Positions 41,189-50,538 are shown, numbered from the stretch's first letter. The stretch is 64,000 nucleotides of DNA from Flavimarina sp. Hel_I_48 (GCF_000733945.1 NZ_JPOL01000002.1:1923001-1987000); one strand, 5' to 3'. Translations and numbers: made by a program. Notes: generated by a model from the letters alone, not told the origin.

Positions 41189-42121
41189 ATGAAGAAGCAG
41201 TTAAAGTCTGAACTGGTGAGCCTTGCCCACCGCATCCTTCAGATGAACTCAGAGGTTAATTATACCGGCATGCAGCAGGAAGCTAAAAAGCTGTATGATA
41301 CGCTTACCGTTTTGGCTTTCGCCGAAAAACACTTTGACGGGGTAAACCCTACCATAGGCAAAGCCGAAATCATCGAGGCGCTACAGGATAAAAATGAAGC
41401 CGAACTACAGGAAATCATTGAAGTGGCCGAAGAAAAGCAGGAAAAAGTTGGGCTAGAGGATGAGAACACCCGCCGTATGGATGAGATCGCAAAGGCTAAT
41501 GAAATACTATTTGAACAAGCGCGGAATAGAAGGCAAAATCCGCCAATACGTACCGAAAATCGACCTGATAACACAGAAAACAAACCACCAAGTCAGGCTT
41601 CTTTATACGAACCGGTAATAGAGAAGATCAAGGATATGGTGGCCATGATGCCTCCAGAAGCAGACGAAATTGACGATATGTTCAAAAAAATCACCGGTCA
41701 GGATTATATCAAGAATGACCGTGATGAAATAGGTGAATACGGTCGCATGCCTGAATTTGAAGAGAAAAAAGAAGATCAGGAAAAGCGTCAGGACAAAGAA
41801 GACCGAACGCTAAAACAGGAGGATTCCTACGAGGAAAAGCAGCAGGAAGAGATAGAGGGAACGCGCAAATCCCTGAACGACCGCTTGACCAAAGGTTTAA
41901 AAATAGGCCTCAATGATCGTCTCGTTTTTATAAAGCATTTGTTTAATGGAAGTGCAGCCGACTATAACCGGGTGCTTTCCCAACTCAATACGCAGCGAAG
42001 TGCACCAGAAGCGCTCAATTTTATAGACCAGATGATCAAACCTGATTATAACAACTGGGATGGAAAAGAGGTTTATGAAATGCGTTTTAAAGAAATGGTC
42101 GAGAAAAAATTTAATGCCTAA
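41189..42121 (+). CDS. Conserved coiled-coil hypothetical protein
   Basis: A 310-residue soluble, highly charged protein. The N-terminal third is helical (KKQLKSELVSLAHRIL and following). The middle (residues about 115-230) is low-complexity and acidic with KEDQEKRQDKEDRTLKQED. The C-terminal domain (about 235-305) is compact: RLTKGLKIGLNDRLVFIKHL, FNGSAADYNRVLSQL and KPDYNNWDGKEVYEMRFKEM. This C-terminal domain next to rsmI looks like a conserved Bacteroidota protein, but I know of no function. No export signal. Confidence 0.72.
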   Translation: MKKQLKSELVSLAHRILQMNSEVNYTGMQQEAKKLYDTLTVLAFAEKHFDGVNPTIGKAEIIEALQDKNEAELQEIIEVAEEKQEKVGLEDENTRRMDEIAKANEILFEQARNRRQNPPIRTENRPDNTENKPPSQASLYEPVIEKIKDMVAMMPPEADEIDDMFKKITGQDYIKNDRDEIGEYGRMPEFEEKKEDQEKRQDKEDRTLKQEDSYEEKQQEEIEGTRKSLNDRLTKGLKIGLNDRLVFIKHLFNGSAADYNRVLSQLNTQRSAPEALNFIDQMIKPDYNNWDGKEVYEMRFKEMVEKKFNA

Positions 42122-42207
42122 ACTTCATTTTATATGCTTAAAATGACCGTTTTTACGGTGTTTTGGGTAGTTTTTCTTCAATTATAGCTATTTATTAAAA
42201 TATAGAA

Positions 42208-42876
42208 ATGGGTAAATTATACCTCGTTCCCACGCCCATCGGTAATCTGGACGATATGACTTTTAGAGCAGTAAAAGTGCTTGAAGAAGCAGATCTTATC
42301 CTTGCCGAAGACACCCGTACCAGCGGTAAATTACTTAAACATTTTGAAATTACCACTCAGATGCATTCGCACCACATGCACAATGAGCACAAGACGGTAG
42401 ATACTATTGTAGAACGTATAAAAGGTGGCGATACTATCGCTTTGATAAGTGATGCGGGTACGCCGGCGATTTCAGACCCTGGTTTTTTATTGACACGTGC
42501 TTGCGTAGAGGCCGGTCTTGAGGTGGATTGCCTGCCCGGTGCGACCGCTTTTGTGCCTGCGCTCGTAAATAGTGGCCTGCCCAACGATAAGTTCGTTTTT
42601 GAGGGGTTTTTACCCGTAAAAAAAGGAAGACAAACCCGCTTTCTGATCCTTGCGGAAGAAGAGCGCACCATGATTTTTTATGAAAGTCCGCACAAATTGA
42701 TAAAAACGCTGGGGCATATGGTGGAGTATTTTGGCGCAGCCCGAAGAATTTCCGTATCCAGGGAAATCTCCAAATTGCACGAGGAAACCGTACGTGGCTC
42801 CATAGAAGAAGTTTTAGCCCACTTTACAGCTAAACCACCTAAAGGGGAACTGGTTATCGTTGTTGCAGGCAAATAA
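42208..42876 (+). CDS. rsmI: 16S rRNA (cytidine1402-2'-O)-methyltransferase
   Basis: SAM-dependent methyltransferase acting on C1402 in the decoding site of 16S rRNA. The 222-residue protein opens with the signature GKLYLVPTPIGNLDDMT, then LILAEDTRTSGKLLKHF, the GTPAISDPG motif, LPGATAFVPALVNSGLP, and ends with HFTAKPPKGELVIVVAG. It is the usual short form without the C-terminal HTH extension seen in some bacteria. It follows the coiled-coil protein by 86 bases and may share its transcript. Confidence 0.95.
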   Translation: MGKLYLVPTPIGNLDDMTFRAVKVLEEADLILAEDTRTSGKLLKHFEITTQMHSHHMHNEHKTVDTIVERIKGGDTIALISDAGTPAISDPGFLLTRACVEAGLEVDCLPGATAFVPALVNSGLPNDKFVFEGFLPVKKGRQTRFLILAEEERTMIFYESPHKLIKTLGHMVEYFGAARRISVSREISKLHEETVRGSIEEVLAHFTAKPPKGELVIVVAGK

Positions 42877-42985
42877 GGAACAAGTTATCTGCGCTGAATT
42901 CGCACTGTTCATAATTCTTTCATTGTAAAGCTTCTGGATATATTAAAGTATAGCTAAGAGTAGGTATGGGCTACGCATGTAGTTG

Positions 42986-42993
42986 TAATTTTG
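42986..42993 (+). promoter_or_regulatory. -7 box upstream of the FAD-binding protein gene
   Basis: TAATTTTG is an exact TAnnTTTG match, 23 bases before the TTG start at 43017. No TTG lies at the -33 distance. Confidence 0.5.
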
Positions 42994-43016
42994 TGGCTTA
43001 CACTCTTTAAAGCCAC

Positions 43017-44771
43017 TTGAAAACTTTGACTCCACAAACCTTACAAAAACGTACCGTAGCAATAATAGGCGTGGGTCCCCGCGGACTCGCAGCTCTTGAA
43101 CAGCTCTATAGTTCCCAGGAACAGGCAAGCACCACAACAAAAATTGTGGCAATTCTATTTGAAACCAGTAAGTACCCTGGGGCAGGCGAAATTTGGTCGC
43201 CAGATCAGGTAAACACGAACTTAACTAACGTGCACGAGCGATTGTTGTGCGAGTATTTAAAAGGAAGGCCTGAAGTAAACCTGGGATACTTACAAATACC
43301 GTCGTTTCCCGAGTATTCCAAATGGTTGGAAAATAACAAATCAAAAGAAGCAGATATAGACGCCGACTATTTTCCGCCAAGGGCAAAACTGGGACGTTAT
43401 CTTCGGGAGCGTTTTCTTAGTATTCAAAAGGCACTTGAAGCCCAGGATCTTCTGAATATTTATCAGGAAACGGCCGTTAAAATAGAAACTACTTCTGCAA
43501 CTATTTTTATTGAAACCAAAGACAACCGCTACACGGCAGACGAGGTATTGTTAACCATAGGGCATCAACCCACGCAAAGCTCGAAGCAATTAGATAAATG
43601 GGAAGAGCATGCTGAAAAGCATGAGGGATTAATGTTATATAAAAATCCATATCCTGTAGATGCTTTGAAAACGGATCTGATCACGTCAAAAACGACCATT
43701 GGCATTCGCGGTTTTGGATTGTCTATGGTTGATCAGGTAAGGGCTTTGACCCTGGGATATGACGGAAAATTTGCTGATAAAACGGATCTGGAATTTAACT
43801 ATATACCTTCGGGAAAAGAGCCAGCAAAAATTGTTGTTTTTTCATTAGATGGTCTCCCGCCCGCACCTAAACCCCTGAATGCTGAGGTTGACGGCTGGTT
43901 TGAACTTTCCTCAGAAGACTATGAGGAATTTAGTAAGGTCCTGGAAAAGGCCAGAGATAATCCTGAAGATATTCAGGATGCTTCTTTTTTGATCAAAGGT
44001 ATTGCATCTGCGACTGTCTCTATTTTTTTACGTCTGGGCAGAAGAGCCTATACGCATGAGCTGAACCGGAGTGAATTGTACGATATTATTGAAAAATTGA
44101 TCAAAAACCCAGATTTTAAACATGAGTTGATTTTATCTCAAGAGTTAAGTCCCGTAGATATGATGAGCGCGTTCTTAAAAATGGCCGTAGGCAAGCAAAA
44201 AATCAGTCTTGACTATTGTCTGGGTCAGGTGTGGCGCTTTGCCCTTGACGTGCTTTATAAAGAATATTATGATCTGGGCCTCAATGATAAAGCAATGACT
44301 GATGTGGTGAAGTATATCGAGGCGAGCAAACGCTATTCTTATGGGCCGCCCGTAGAAAGTTTAAAACAACTTCTTGCATTGGTCGCTGCTGAAAAACTCA
44401 CTTTTGACTTTGCTAATGATCCTGATATAACCTTATGTGCAGAGGGTTGGAAGCTTCAGCAAAACGGTGAGGAGCGCGTAGCACAGGTGATGGTAAATGC
44501 GGTAATAGATGCCCCTCAACTGGTTAAGGTAAAAAGCGATCTTATCAAGAATCTTCTGCTTGATACTAAAATTGACCCCGTTGACTACTCCCTGGGGCTG
44601 CACACAAAACAAGATGGGAAAATCCTAAAAGATACAAAAGTAGTTGACGAGCGTATTTGCTTTATGGGCAGGCTTACCAAGGGAAGCATCTTTGGCGTTG
44701 ACAATCTGGTAGAATGTTTTGGTGATCCTGCCACTAAGTGGGCGAACGGTGCTACAAAACGACTACACTAA
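43017..44771 (+). CDS. FAD/NAD(P)-binding protein (NAD_binding_9 type)
   Basis: A 584-residue flavoprotein-like enzyme. The N-terminus has VAIIGVGPRGLAALEQL, a Rossmann dinucleotide site (G18, G20, G23), then ETSKYPGAGEIWSPDQ. A second nucleotide site is around TTIGIRGFGLSMVDQVRAL, and the C-terminus has FGVDNLVECFGDPATKW. This is the family of large single FAD-NAD(P)-binding proteins related to HpyO and tied to siderophore or amino-acid hydroxylation. The start is a TTG. It precedes a TonB receptor and a PepSY protein in one direction, so a role in iron acquisition or siderophore chemistry is inferred. Its exact substrate is unknown. Confidence 0.82.
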   Translation: MKTLTPQTLQKRTVAIIGVGPRGLAALEQLYSSQEQASTTTKIVAILFETSKYPGAGEIWSPDQVNTNLTNVHERLLCEYLKGRPEVNLGYLQIPSFPEYSKWLENNKSKEADIDADYFPPRAKLGRYLRERFLSIQKALEAQDLLNIYQETAVKIETTSATIFIETKDNRYTADEVLLTIGHQPTQSSKQLDKWEEHAEKHEGLMLYKNPYPVDALKTDLITSKTTIGIRGFGLSMVDQVRALTLGYDGKFADKTDLEFNYIPSGKEPAKIVVFSLDGLPPAPKPLNAEVDGWFELSSEDYEEFSKVLEKARDNPEDIQDASFLIKGIASATVSIFLRLGRRAYTHELNRSELYDIIEKLIKNPDFKHELILSQELSPVDMMSAFLKMAVGKQKISLDYCLGQVWRFALDVLYKEYYDLGLNDKAMTDVVKYIEASKRYSYGPPVESLKQLLALVAAEKLTFDFANDPDITLCAEGWKLQQNGEERVAQVMVNAVIDAPQLVKVKSDLIKNLLLDTKIDPVDYSLGLHTKQDGKILKDTKVVDERICFMGRLTKGSIFGVDNLVECFGDPATKWANGATKRLH

Positions 44772-44804
44772 AATCCTAGAATCAGTATCAGAAAAACTTT
44801 AAGA

Positions 44805-44890
44805 CTTATTTAAATTAAATATAAATAAGTTTTAAAGTTTAAGTACTGAACATTACATTTGCGCTCTATTTAAATTAAGTCTAAATAAAG
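44805..44890 (+). promoter_or_regulatory. Promoter with two flanking palindromic operator-like sites (iron-type)
   Basis: Site 1 (44805-44829) has arms CTTATTTA and TAAATAAG around AATTAAATA. Site 2 (44866-44890) shares the core TATTTAAATTAA plus TAAATAA. The two cores are exactly 60 bases apart (44807 and 44867). Between them lies TACATTTG (44854-44861), a perfect TAnnTTTG box, so site 2 would cover the start of transcription and site 1 the upstream -33 region. This layout is typical of a repressor. The sites resemble AT-rich DtxR/Fur-type boxes that control iron genes, but the regulator is not in this window. Confidence 0.65.
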
Positions 44891-44898
44891 TATTTGTA

Positions 44899-47376
44899 AT
44901 GAATAAGAAGAATATCCTGATCGTTTTATTAAGTATAATAACGCAACTTGGCTTTGCCCAGACAAAGGGAAGCCTTGAAGGGAAAATAATAAACAGCGCT
45001 GGTGTCGCTGTTTCTGATGCTAACGTAAAAGTAGTAGGTACAGATTTTGGTAGCCAGTCTGATAAAAATGGAGATTTTCGATTTGATGCTATTTCTTTCG
45101 GAAATTATATCCTGCGCGTATCGTATGTAGGTTATCAAACACAGGAAATTGCCGTTAGTGTTGACAATGTGCAGGGCAATAGCATTAGTGATATTGTTCT
45201 TTCAAGTAGCGAAGAGCAGTTGGGCGAAGTGGTATTACAGGGAAGTGGCAACATCAATGACTTTACCCGCGCAAAGAGTGATTTTGTTGCTAAAATGCCA
45301 TTAAAAGAGATCGAAAATCCACAGGTTTACAATACAATTACTTCAGAATTACTACAGGAACAGGTTATCACTACTTTTGATGACGCATTAAAAAATGCTC
45401 CGGGAATCACAAAATTATGGGAAGCTACCGGTAGGGGAAGTGATGGCGCAGGTTATTATTCCTTACGTGGTTTTGCAGTACAACCCACAATGATAAACGG
45501 TCTTCCCGGTGTAACCAATGGCAGTCCTGACCCAGCGAATATAGAAAGTATTGAGGTGCTTAAAGGACCATCTGGCACATTGTACGGCAGTAGTTTGATC
45601 TCGTATGGCGGTCTTATTAATATCGTAACAAAAAAGCCTTATTCATACTTTGGCGGCAATGTCTCTTATGTAATGGGCAGCAATGGCCTTAATCGCGTAA
45701 CCGCAGACATCAACACGCCGCTTGATGAAGAAGGTGATGTTGCACTCCGAGTAAATACCGCTTATGACACCAGAAACAGTTTTCAGGATGCCGGTTATAG
45801 TAAGTCGTTTTTTGTAGCTCCTTCCTTAAGCTATAAAGTAAACGACCGACTATCTTTTCTCATCAATACCGAATTTTATCATGGGGAAAGTACAAATACC
45901 ACCATGCTATTTTTGGATCGCGGAGCACCATTACAGGTCAATACCATAGACCAATTAGGTTACGACCCAGAACGTTCTTTTACAAGTAATGATCTGGTTC
46001 TGGAAAATCCAAATTTCAGCCTGCAGGGTCAGATGAATTACAAAATTTCAGACGAATGGACCTCGCAAACCGTTGTTTCCCGCGGTTCAACCAAATCTAA
46101 GGGTATCTATTCTTACCTTTATGAGGGTACCCAGTTTTTTCAAGGGAGGGATGAGGTTCCCGGTGAAGTAACAAATCTTGACGAGGGCATTGCACTTAAC
46201 CGTTATATCAGCGATCAGAATTCTACTACCTTGACCACAGATATTCAGCAGAATTTTATTGGTGATTTTGAAATTGATGGTCTGCGTAACCGCGTGGTTG
46301 CCGGTCTAGATTATTATAGTAGGGAAGTGATAGACAATAGTTCGGGATATTTTGGGAACGGCATTATTTACATAGGGAATGCGAGCTTGCAAAATGTTAA
46401 TGAGAGTGTTTATGGTATTTATAATGCAGACAATTACATAACAACTAACGACAGCGGCGTACTTTCAAAGGCCGGAAGCTTCGATATACTAGCCAATGCG
46501 CAGCGAAATAATAATAAAGTAAAACAAGAAGTGTACAGCGCCTATGTTTCGGATGTGTTGAATATTCTACCTAACCTTTCGGCAATGACCAGTTTGCGCA
46601 TAGATCAGTTTGAAAGCGACAGCAATAGCCAGACTGCATTTTCACCAAAGTTTGGCTTGGTTTATCAGCCTATTTTGGATCGCGTAGCGCTTTTTGCCAA
46701 TTATATGGATGGTTTTAGCAATTTGGCACCACAAAATATAGGTGACCTTGAAAGTGGAGTGCCGCTACAAACAGTAACTTTTGATCCTGAGCATGCGAAA
46801 CAATTTGAAGTGGGTACAAAATTGAATATTGTTCAGAATAAACTGGCCGCAACGTTTAGTTACTATGATATTCAGGTTTCTAATACAGTCGTACAAATTG
46901 ATCCATTTACGTATTCTCAAAGTGGAGAGCGCTATAGTAGAGGTTTTGAAGCCAGCCTTACGGCAAGCCCTGTGGAGGGCCTGAATGTAATAGCAGGTTA
47001 CAGCTACAACAGCAGTGAACTGACCGAATCTGACGACATCGACTTTTTAAACCGCAGGCCAGAATCTGCCGGCCCGGAAAGCCTGGCCAATTTATGGATA
47101 AGCTACCGCCTACCAGAAACTGTTCTTGAAGGAGTTGGTATAGGATTTGGCGGAAATTATGCCAGTGAAAACATGATTTTCAACCGACAACTGGCCGGAG
47201 TGTTTACCCTTCCAGAATATACGGTGCTCAACGCATCTGTTTTTTACGACGTTGATAAATTTTCAATCAATTTGAAATTAAACAATCTGGCCGATAAGCA
47301 ATATTATACGGGCTGGTCAACAATTACCCCACAGATACGCAGAAATTTTGCGGCAGCAGTAACCTATAAATTCTAA
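44899..47376 (+). CDS. TonB-dependent receptor (siderophore-type)
   Basis: An 825-residue outer-membrane gated channel. It has a signal peptide (LIVLLSIITQLGFAQ), then a carboxypeptidase-regulatory-like domain (GSLEGKIINSAGVAVSDANV), and a plug with FDDALKNAPGITKLWEATGR, GYYSLRGFAVQP and ESIEVLKGPSGTLYGSS. The plug with YSLRGF and the VLKGPSGTLYG box is the siderophore-receptor type. The rest is beta-barrel, ending with the aromatic AAAVTYKF. It lies behind the paired operators, so is probably induced by iron shortage. The ligand is unknown. Confidence 0.92.
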   Translation: MNKKNILIVLLSIITQLGFAQTKGSLEGKIINSAGVAVSDANVKVVGTDFGSQSDKNGDFRFDAISFGNYILRVSYVGYQTQEIAVSVDNVQGNSISDIVLSSSEEQLGEVVLQGSGNINDFTRAKSDFVAKMPLKEIENPQVYNTITSELLQEQVITTFDDALKNAPGITKLWEATGRGSDGAGYYSLRGFAVQPTMINGLPGVTNGSPDPANIESIEVLKGPSGTLYGSSLISYGGLINIVTKKPYSYFGGNVSYVMGSNGLNRVTADINTPLDEEGDVALRVNTAYDTRNSFQDAGYSKSFFVAPSLSYKVNDRLSFLINTEFYHGESTNTTMLFLDRGAPLQVNTIDQLGYDPERSFTSNDLVLENPNFSLQGQMNYKISDEWTSQTVVSRGSTKSKGIYSYLYEGTQFFQGRDEVPGEVTNLDEGIALNRYISDQNSTTLTTDIQQNFIGDFEIDGLRNRVVAGLDYYSREVIDNSSGYFGNGIIYIGNASLQNVNESVYGIYNADNYITTNDSGVLSKAGSFDILANAQRNNNKVKQEVYSAYVSDVLNILPNLSAMTSLRIDQFESDSNSQTAFSPKFGLVYQPILDRVALFANYMDGFSNLAPQNIGDLESGVPLQTVTFDPEHAKQFEVGTKLNIVQNKLAATFSYYDIQVSNTVVQIDPFTYSQSGERYSRGFEASLTASPVEGLNVIAGYSYNSSELTESDDIDFLNRRPESAGPESLANLWISYRLPETVLEGVGIGFGGNYASENMIFNRQLAGVFTLPEYTVLNASVFYDVDKFSINLKLNNLADKQYYTGWSTITPQIRRNFAAAVTYKF

Positions 47377-47425
47377 ATTATTTAGGATCAGAAGGGCGGA
47401 AATGTCTAAATTCTATTAGTTTTAG

Positions 47426-47467
47426 CCGTCAAAAAGGGTGTTTTTGAGTTCTTTTTGACGGTTTTTT
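47426..47467 (+). terminator. Terminator-like hairpin abutting the PepSY start codon
   Basis: CCGTCAAAAA (47426-47435) pairs with TTTTTGACGG (47452-47461), followed by six T (47462-47467) and then, after AT-A, the ATG at 47470. It is a good intrinsic terminator for the TonB receptor mRNA, but it ends only two bases before the next start codon. The PepSY gene must be read through it or transcribed from an unseen promoter. Confidence 0.8.
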
Positions 47468-47469
47468 AT

Positions 47470-48597
47470 ATGAAGGAAAAGAAAAAAAAGAAAAGAGTAA
47501 AAAAATGGATTGGCAGGCTGCATTTATGGCTGGGCCTTAGCTCCGGTATTGTGGTATTTATCGTTGCCATTACCGGATGCATTTTTGCTTTTCAGGATGA
47601 AATCCAGGATTTAATTTATGACTGGAGAATGGTGCCTGTTGAAGAACGGCAGTTTGTTGCACCAGCGCAACTTTTTGAAAAAACAGAGGCTCTTATCCCG
47701 GGATCTTCCGCAGATTATGTGATGTATTACGGGAAAGATAGGCCTGCCTATGTCTACGTTGCGGTAGATGAAACCCCATATTTTGCCAACTTCAATCCTT
47801 ATTCTGGCGAAGTGCTGCATGTTCAGAACCTCAATGAGGATTTTTTTAAGATCATAGAAAACCTGCACATGTACCTGCTTCTTCCGCAGAGTATTGGCAA
47901 ACAGATCGTAGGTATCTCAACACTCGTTTTTATAGTCATGCTCCTTACCGGAATCATCCTGTGGTGGCCCAAAAAGAAAAAACAACTGGGAAGTCATCTC
48001 AAAGTCAAATGGAGTGCGCGCTGGCGACGTGTCAATTATGATCTTCATCGCACTGCTGGGATATATGCTGCCATCATTGCCTTGATCCTCGCCATTACCG
48101 GTCTGGGCATTGCTTATGAATGGATGCATGAATCTTTTTATAGCGTAGCTAATTTAGGCCAGGAGTATCCTGATGATCATAAAGATGAGATTATATCCGA
48201 AATACCAGATGTTGTTGTTCCTGAGGCCTTAAATAAAGCGCTTTACGCTACGATGGAAAAATTTAAAGAAGATCAGATGTTTTTTGTATGGAACCTTGGA
48301 GTAAAAAAAGCGATACTTACGGGTGCTTATCCTACATCTTTGATTTATGACCATCAATCCAATATGTCTTTTCATCCCAAAACAGGCGAAGTGCTATCCT
48401 CTTATCTTTATAGAAACAAAAGCCCCGGACTCAAATTGCAGGAAATGACTTACAGCCTTCATACCGGTCAATATTTGGGTCTTTTCGGTAAATTTTTGGC
48501 CTTTTTAACCAGTTTATTTGTTGCGGGACTTCCCGTGAGCGGTTTGATGATCTGGTGGGGAAGACGCACTAAAAAAAAGAGATTCGGGCGTAACTAA
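47470..48597 (+). CDS. PepSY-domain membrane protein (iron-uptake associated)
   Basis: A 375-residue inner-membrane protein with a basic N-terminus (KEKKKKKRVKKWIGRLHLWL) followed by four membrane helices, the first starting LGLSSGIVVFIVAITGCIFA. Two PepSY domains stand between helices 1-2 and 3-4, with YPTSLIYDHQSNMSFHPKTG in the second. LHLW and YDLHR near helix starts carry histidines that often bind heme or iron-reduction cofactors in PepSY_TM proteins. A TTG at 47455 is open in the same frame but lies inside the terminator. It sits directly behind the TonB receptor and may help release iron from the siderophore. Confidence 0.87.
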   Translation: MKEKKKKKRVKKWIGRLHLWLGLSSGIVVFIVAITGCIFAFQDEIQDLIYDWRMVPVEERQFVAPAQLFEKTEALIPGSSADYVMYYGKDRPAYVYVAVDETPYFANFNPYSGEVLHVQNLNEDFFKIIENLHMYLLLPQSIGKQIVGISTLVFIVMLLTGIILWWPKKKKQLGSHLKVKWSARWRRVNYDLHRTAGIYAAIIALILAITGLGIAYEWMHESFYSVANLGQEYPDDHKDEIISEIPDVVVPEALNKALYATMEKFKEDQMFFVWNLGVKKAILTGAYPTSLIYDHQSNMSFHPKTGEVLSSYLYRNKSPGLKLQEMTYSLHTGQYLGLFGKFLAFLTSLFVAGLPVSGLMIWWGRRTKKKRFGRN

Positions 48598-48816
48598 GTA
48601 AAGGAATAAGAAATCTTAAGTTTTCACTTTCTGCAGTAAATTTTCAAAATTTAGAAGAACAAGCAACATCTTAAAATGAATGTAGTCTTTCATATAAAGT
48701 CTTCTTTCATTTTAAACCCTGTTAATCAAATATGGTCTAAAATTTGCCTTACAGATACTAAAACCTTGTATTATGCGCTAAATGCATATATTGGCCCAAC
48801 TTTTAAAAGTGATTCA

Positions 48817-49320
48817 ATGATAAAATATATTTCTTTATTCTTAATCGCCTTTGCGCTGTCTTTCCAGGCCAAGGCACAAAGCAAAGAAGTCGCGCACATA
48901 AACATGAACAAATTGCTTGATCTTATGCCTGAAATGCAGCAGGCAAAAGCCGAAATTGATCGTACAGAACGCGCGTATCGCGAGGATTTTCAAATGTCGT
49001 ACAGGGAATATCAAGCCAAGTTTCAAAAGCTGGAAGAAGAAAAAGCCTCGCTAACACCAGAGCAAACGGCAAAAAGACAAAGTGATTTGCAACTAATAGA
49101 GCGCAACCTGGCGCAAACACAACAAAATATAGATTTACAGATCAAAGAAAAGCAGGACATGCTTTATAAGCCCATAAGGGAAAAAGCCATTAAAATAGTT
49201 GATCAGGTGGCTGATGCTCAGGGATTTTTCTACGTATTGGATTCATCTGCAGATGCTGGGATAATCATGGCAAAAGGCAAAGACCTGCTGGCCGATGTAA
49301 AAAAAATGATAGGTTTATAA
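48817..49320 (+). CDS. OmpH/Skp-family periplasmic chaperone
   Basis: A 167-residue secreted chaperone for outer-membrane proteins. The ATG at 48817 gives a signal peptide (MIKYISLFLIAFALSFQAKA), while the frame further upstream has no such sequence. The mature part begins KEVAHINMNKLLDLMPEMQQ, followed by a long charged coiled coil (YREYQAKFQKLEEEKASL and RNLAQTQQNIDLQIKEKQDM). It ends with FFYVLDSSADAGIIMAKGKD and LLADVKKMIGL. Such genes often stand in pairs after bamA in this phylum, but this one is alone. Confidence 0.87.
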   Translation: MIKYISLFLIAFALSFQAKAQSKEVAHINMNKLLDLMPEMQQAKAEIDRTERAYREDFQMSYREYQAKFQKLEEEKASLTPEQTAKRQSDLQLIERNLAQTQQNIDLQIKEKQDMLYKPIREKAIKIVDQVADAQGFFYVLDSSADAGIIMAKGKDLLADVKKMIGL

Positions 49321-49347
49321 TTTCATATAAACAGCAAGAAAACATAT

Positions 49348-49384
49348 AAAAACGACCGATTTTCCATTGAAATCGGTCGTTTTT
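49348..49384 (+). terminator. Intrinsic terminator after the OmpH gene
   Basis: AAAACGACCGATTT pairs with AAATCGGTCGTTTTT around TCCATTG, a strong stem with a T-run. The convergent aldo/keto reductase ends 74 bases later, so it may act in both directions. Confidence 0.9.
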
Positions 49385-49457
49385 ATTGATATTCACCTCG
49401 ATTTTCAGCTTAGCTAAACTATATAAAAAAATCTAAAAGGATTTTAAACGCAAACCA

Positions 49458-50492
49458 TTAAGGAGCTGGATTGGGCGTTGCGGTATGTACGGCCTCTATT
49501 TCTTCCATCACTTCCTGAGAAAGATCAACGTCTATACTTGCGATGTTTTCTTTGAGCTGTTCCATTTTTGTAGCACCAATGATGTTAGCGGTCATAAACG
49601 GTCTGGTGTTCACAAAAGCGAGTGCCATTTGAGCCAGTGATAGTCCGTGGGATTCTGCTATTTCTTTATATTTTCTTGTGGCCGCGATACTGTTTTCATT
49701 GCTGTACCGGTCATACTGCGGAAAAAGGGAAAGGCGTGTGTTTTTTTGGATGCCATCCAGATGCTTTCCGCTCAGGGTTCCAAAACCCAAAGGGGAATAG
49801 GCAAGCATGCCCACTTCTTCACGCATCATGATTTCGGTCAAGCCAATTTCATCCTTGCGGTTGAGCAGATTATACGGGTTTTGTACGGTAATCATTTTTG
49901 GCAACTCCGCATGTCTGGATTCCTCTAAAAAGCGTGAAAGTCCATATGCGGTCTCGTTGCTCAGGCCTATGTGGCGAATCAAACCTTCTTTTACAAATTC
50001 ATTAAGGCTTTCCAGAACTTCCTTAAAGTTGTCGTTCCAGGCTTCATCAGGATCATGGCTGTAGTTTAGTTTGCCAAAATAATTGGTATTGCGTTCCGGC
50101 CAGTGCAATTGGTACAGGTCAATGTAATCGGTTTGCAGGCGTTTAAGGCTTTTGTGGATCGCATCCTTGATTTCCGCTTTAGCGTAACCGCCCGTACGAA
50201 TGTGCCTGGTCATTTCGGCGGGACCGGCAATCTTAGAATTAATGATCAGGTCATCACGTTTGCCACTTTTGTTGAGCCAGGTACCTATTATTTTTTCTGT
50301 ACTGCCATAGGTTTCGGCCCTTGCGGGCACGCTGTAAAGTTCTGCCGTGTCAATAAAATTGACTCCTTGCTCCAGGGCATAATCCAGCTGGGCGTGTCCT
50401 TCGGCTTCGGTATTCTGCTCGCCCCAGGTCATGGTGCCCAGGCAGATTTTACTTACTTTAATATCTGTATTGGGAAGTGTGGTAAATTTCAT
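49458..50492 (-). CDS. Aldo/keto reductase (Tas-like)
   Basis: A 344-residue NADPH-dependent oxidoreductase of the TIM-barrel AKR superfamily. KICLGTMTWGEQNTEAEGH at the start and FIDTAELYSVP with the catalytic D and Y are visible; the catalytic histidine is in YQLHWPER. AYSPLGFGTLSGKH and NIIGATKMEQLKENI follow. The Tas-like branch is recognised by the GTMTWGEQNT element and length. Substrate unknown. Single gene in this direction with xth upstream. Confidence 0.9.
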   Translation of the reverse strand: MKFTTLPNTDIKVSKICLGTMTWGEQNTEAEGHAQLDYALEQGVNFIDTAELYSVPARAETYGSTEKIIGTWLNKSGKRDDLIINSKIAGPAEMTRHIRTGGYAKAEIKDAIHKSLKRLQTDYIDLYQLHWPERNTNYFGKLNYSHDPDEAWNDNFKEVLESLNEFVKEGLIRHIGLSNETAYGLSRFLEESRHAELPKMITVQNPYNLLNRKDEIGLTEIMMREEVGMLAYSPLGFGTLSGKHLDGIQKNTRLSLFPQYDRYSNENSIAATRKYKEIAESHGLSLAQMALAFVNTRPFMTANIIGATKMEQLKENIASIDVDLSQEVMEEIEAVHTATPNPAP

Positions 50493-50538
50493 AGTTTGGT
50501 TTTTGGGTTAAAAGTTGCAAGTTTGAGGTTGAAAAAAA

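Noticed and set aside
47455..47469. TTG start for the PepSY gene
   Set aside because: It is inside the terminator stem; the ATG at 47470 gives the usual basic N-terminus.
48676..48816. N-terminal 47-residue extension of the OmpH-like protein
   Set aside because: The ATG at 48817 is directly followed by a clear signal peptide; an extension would hide it.
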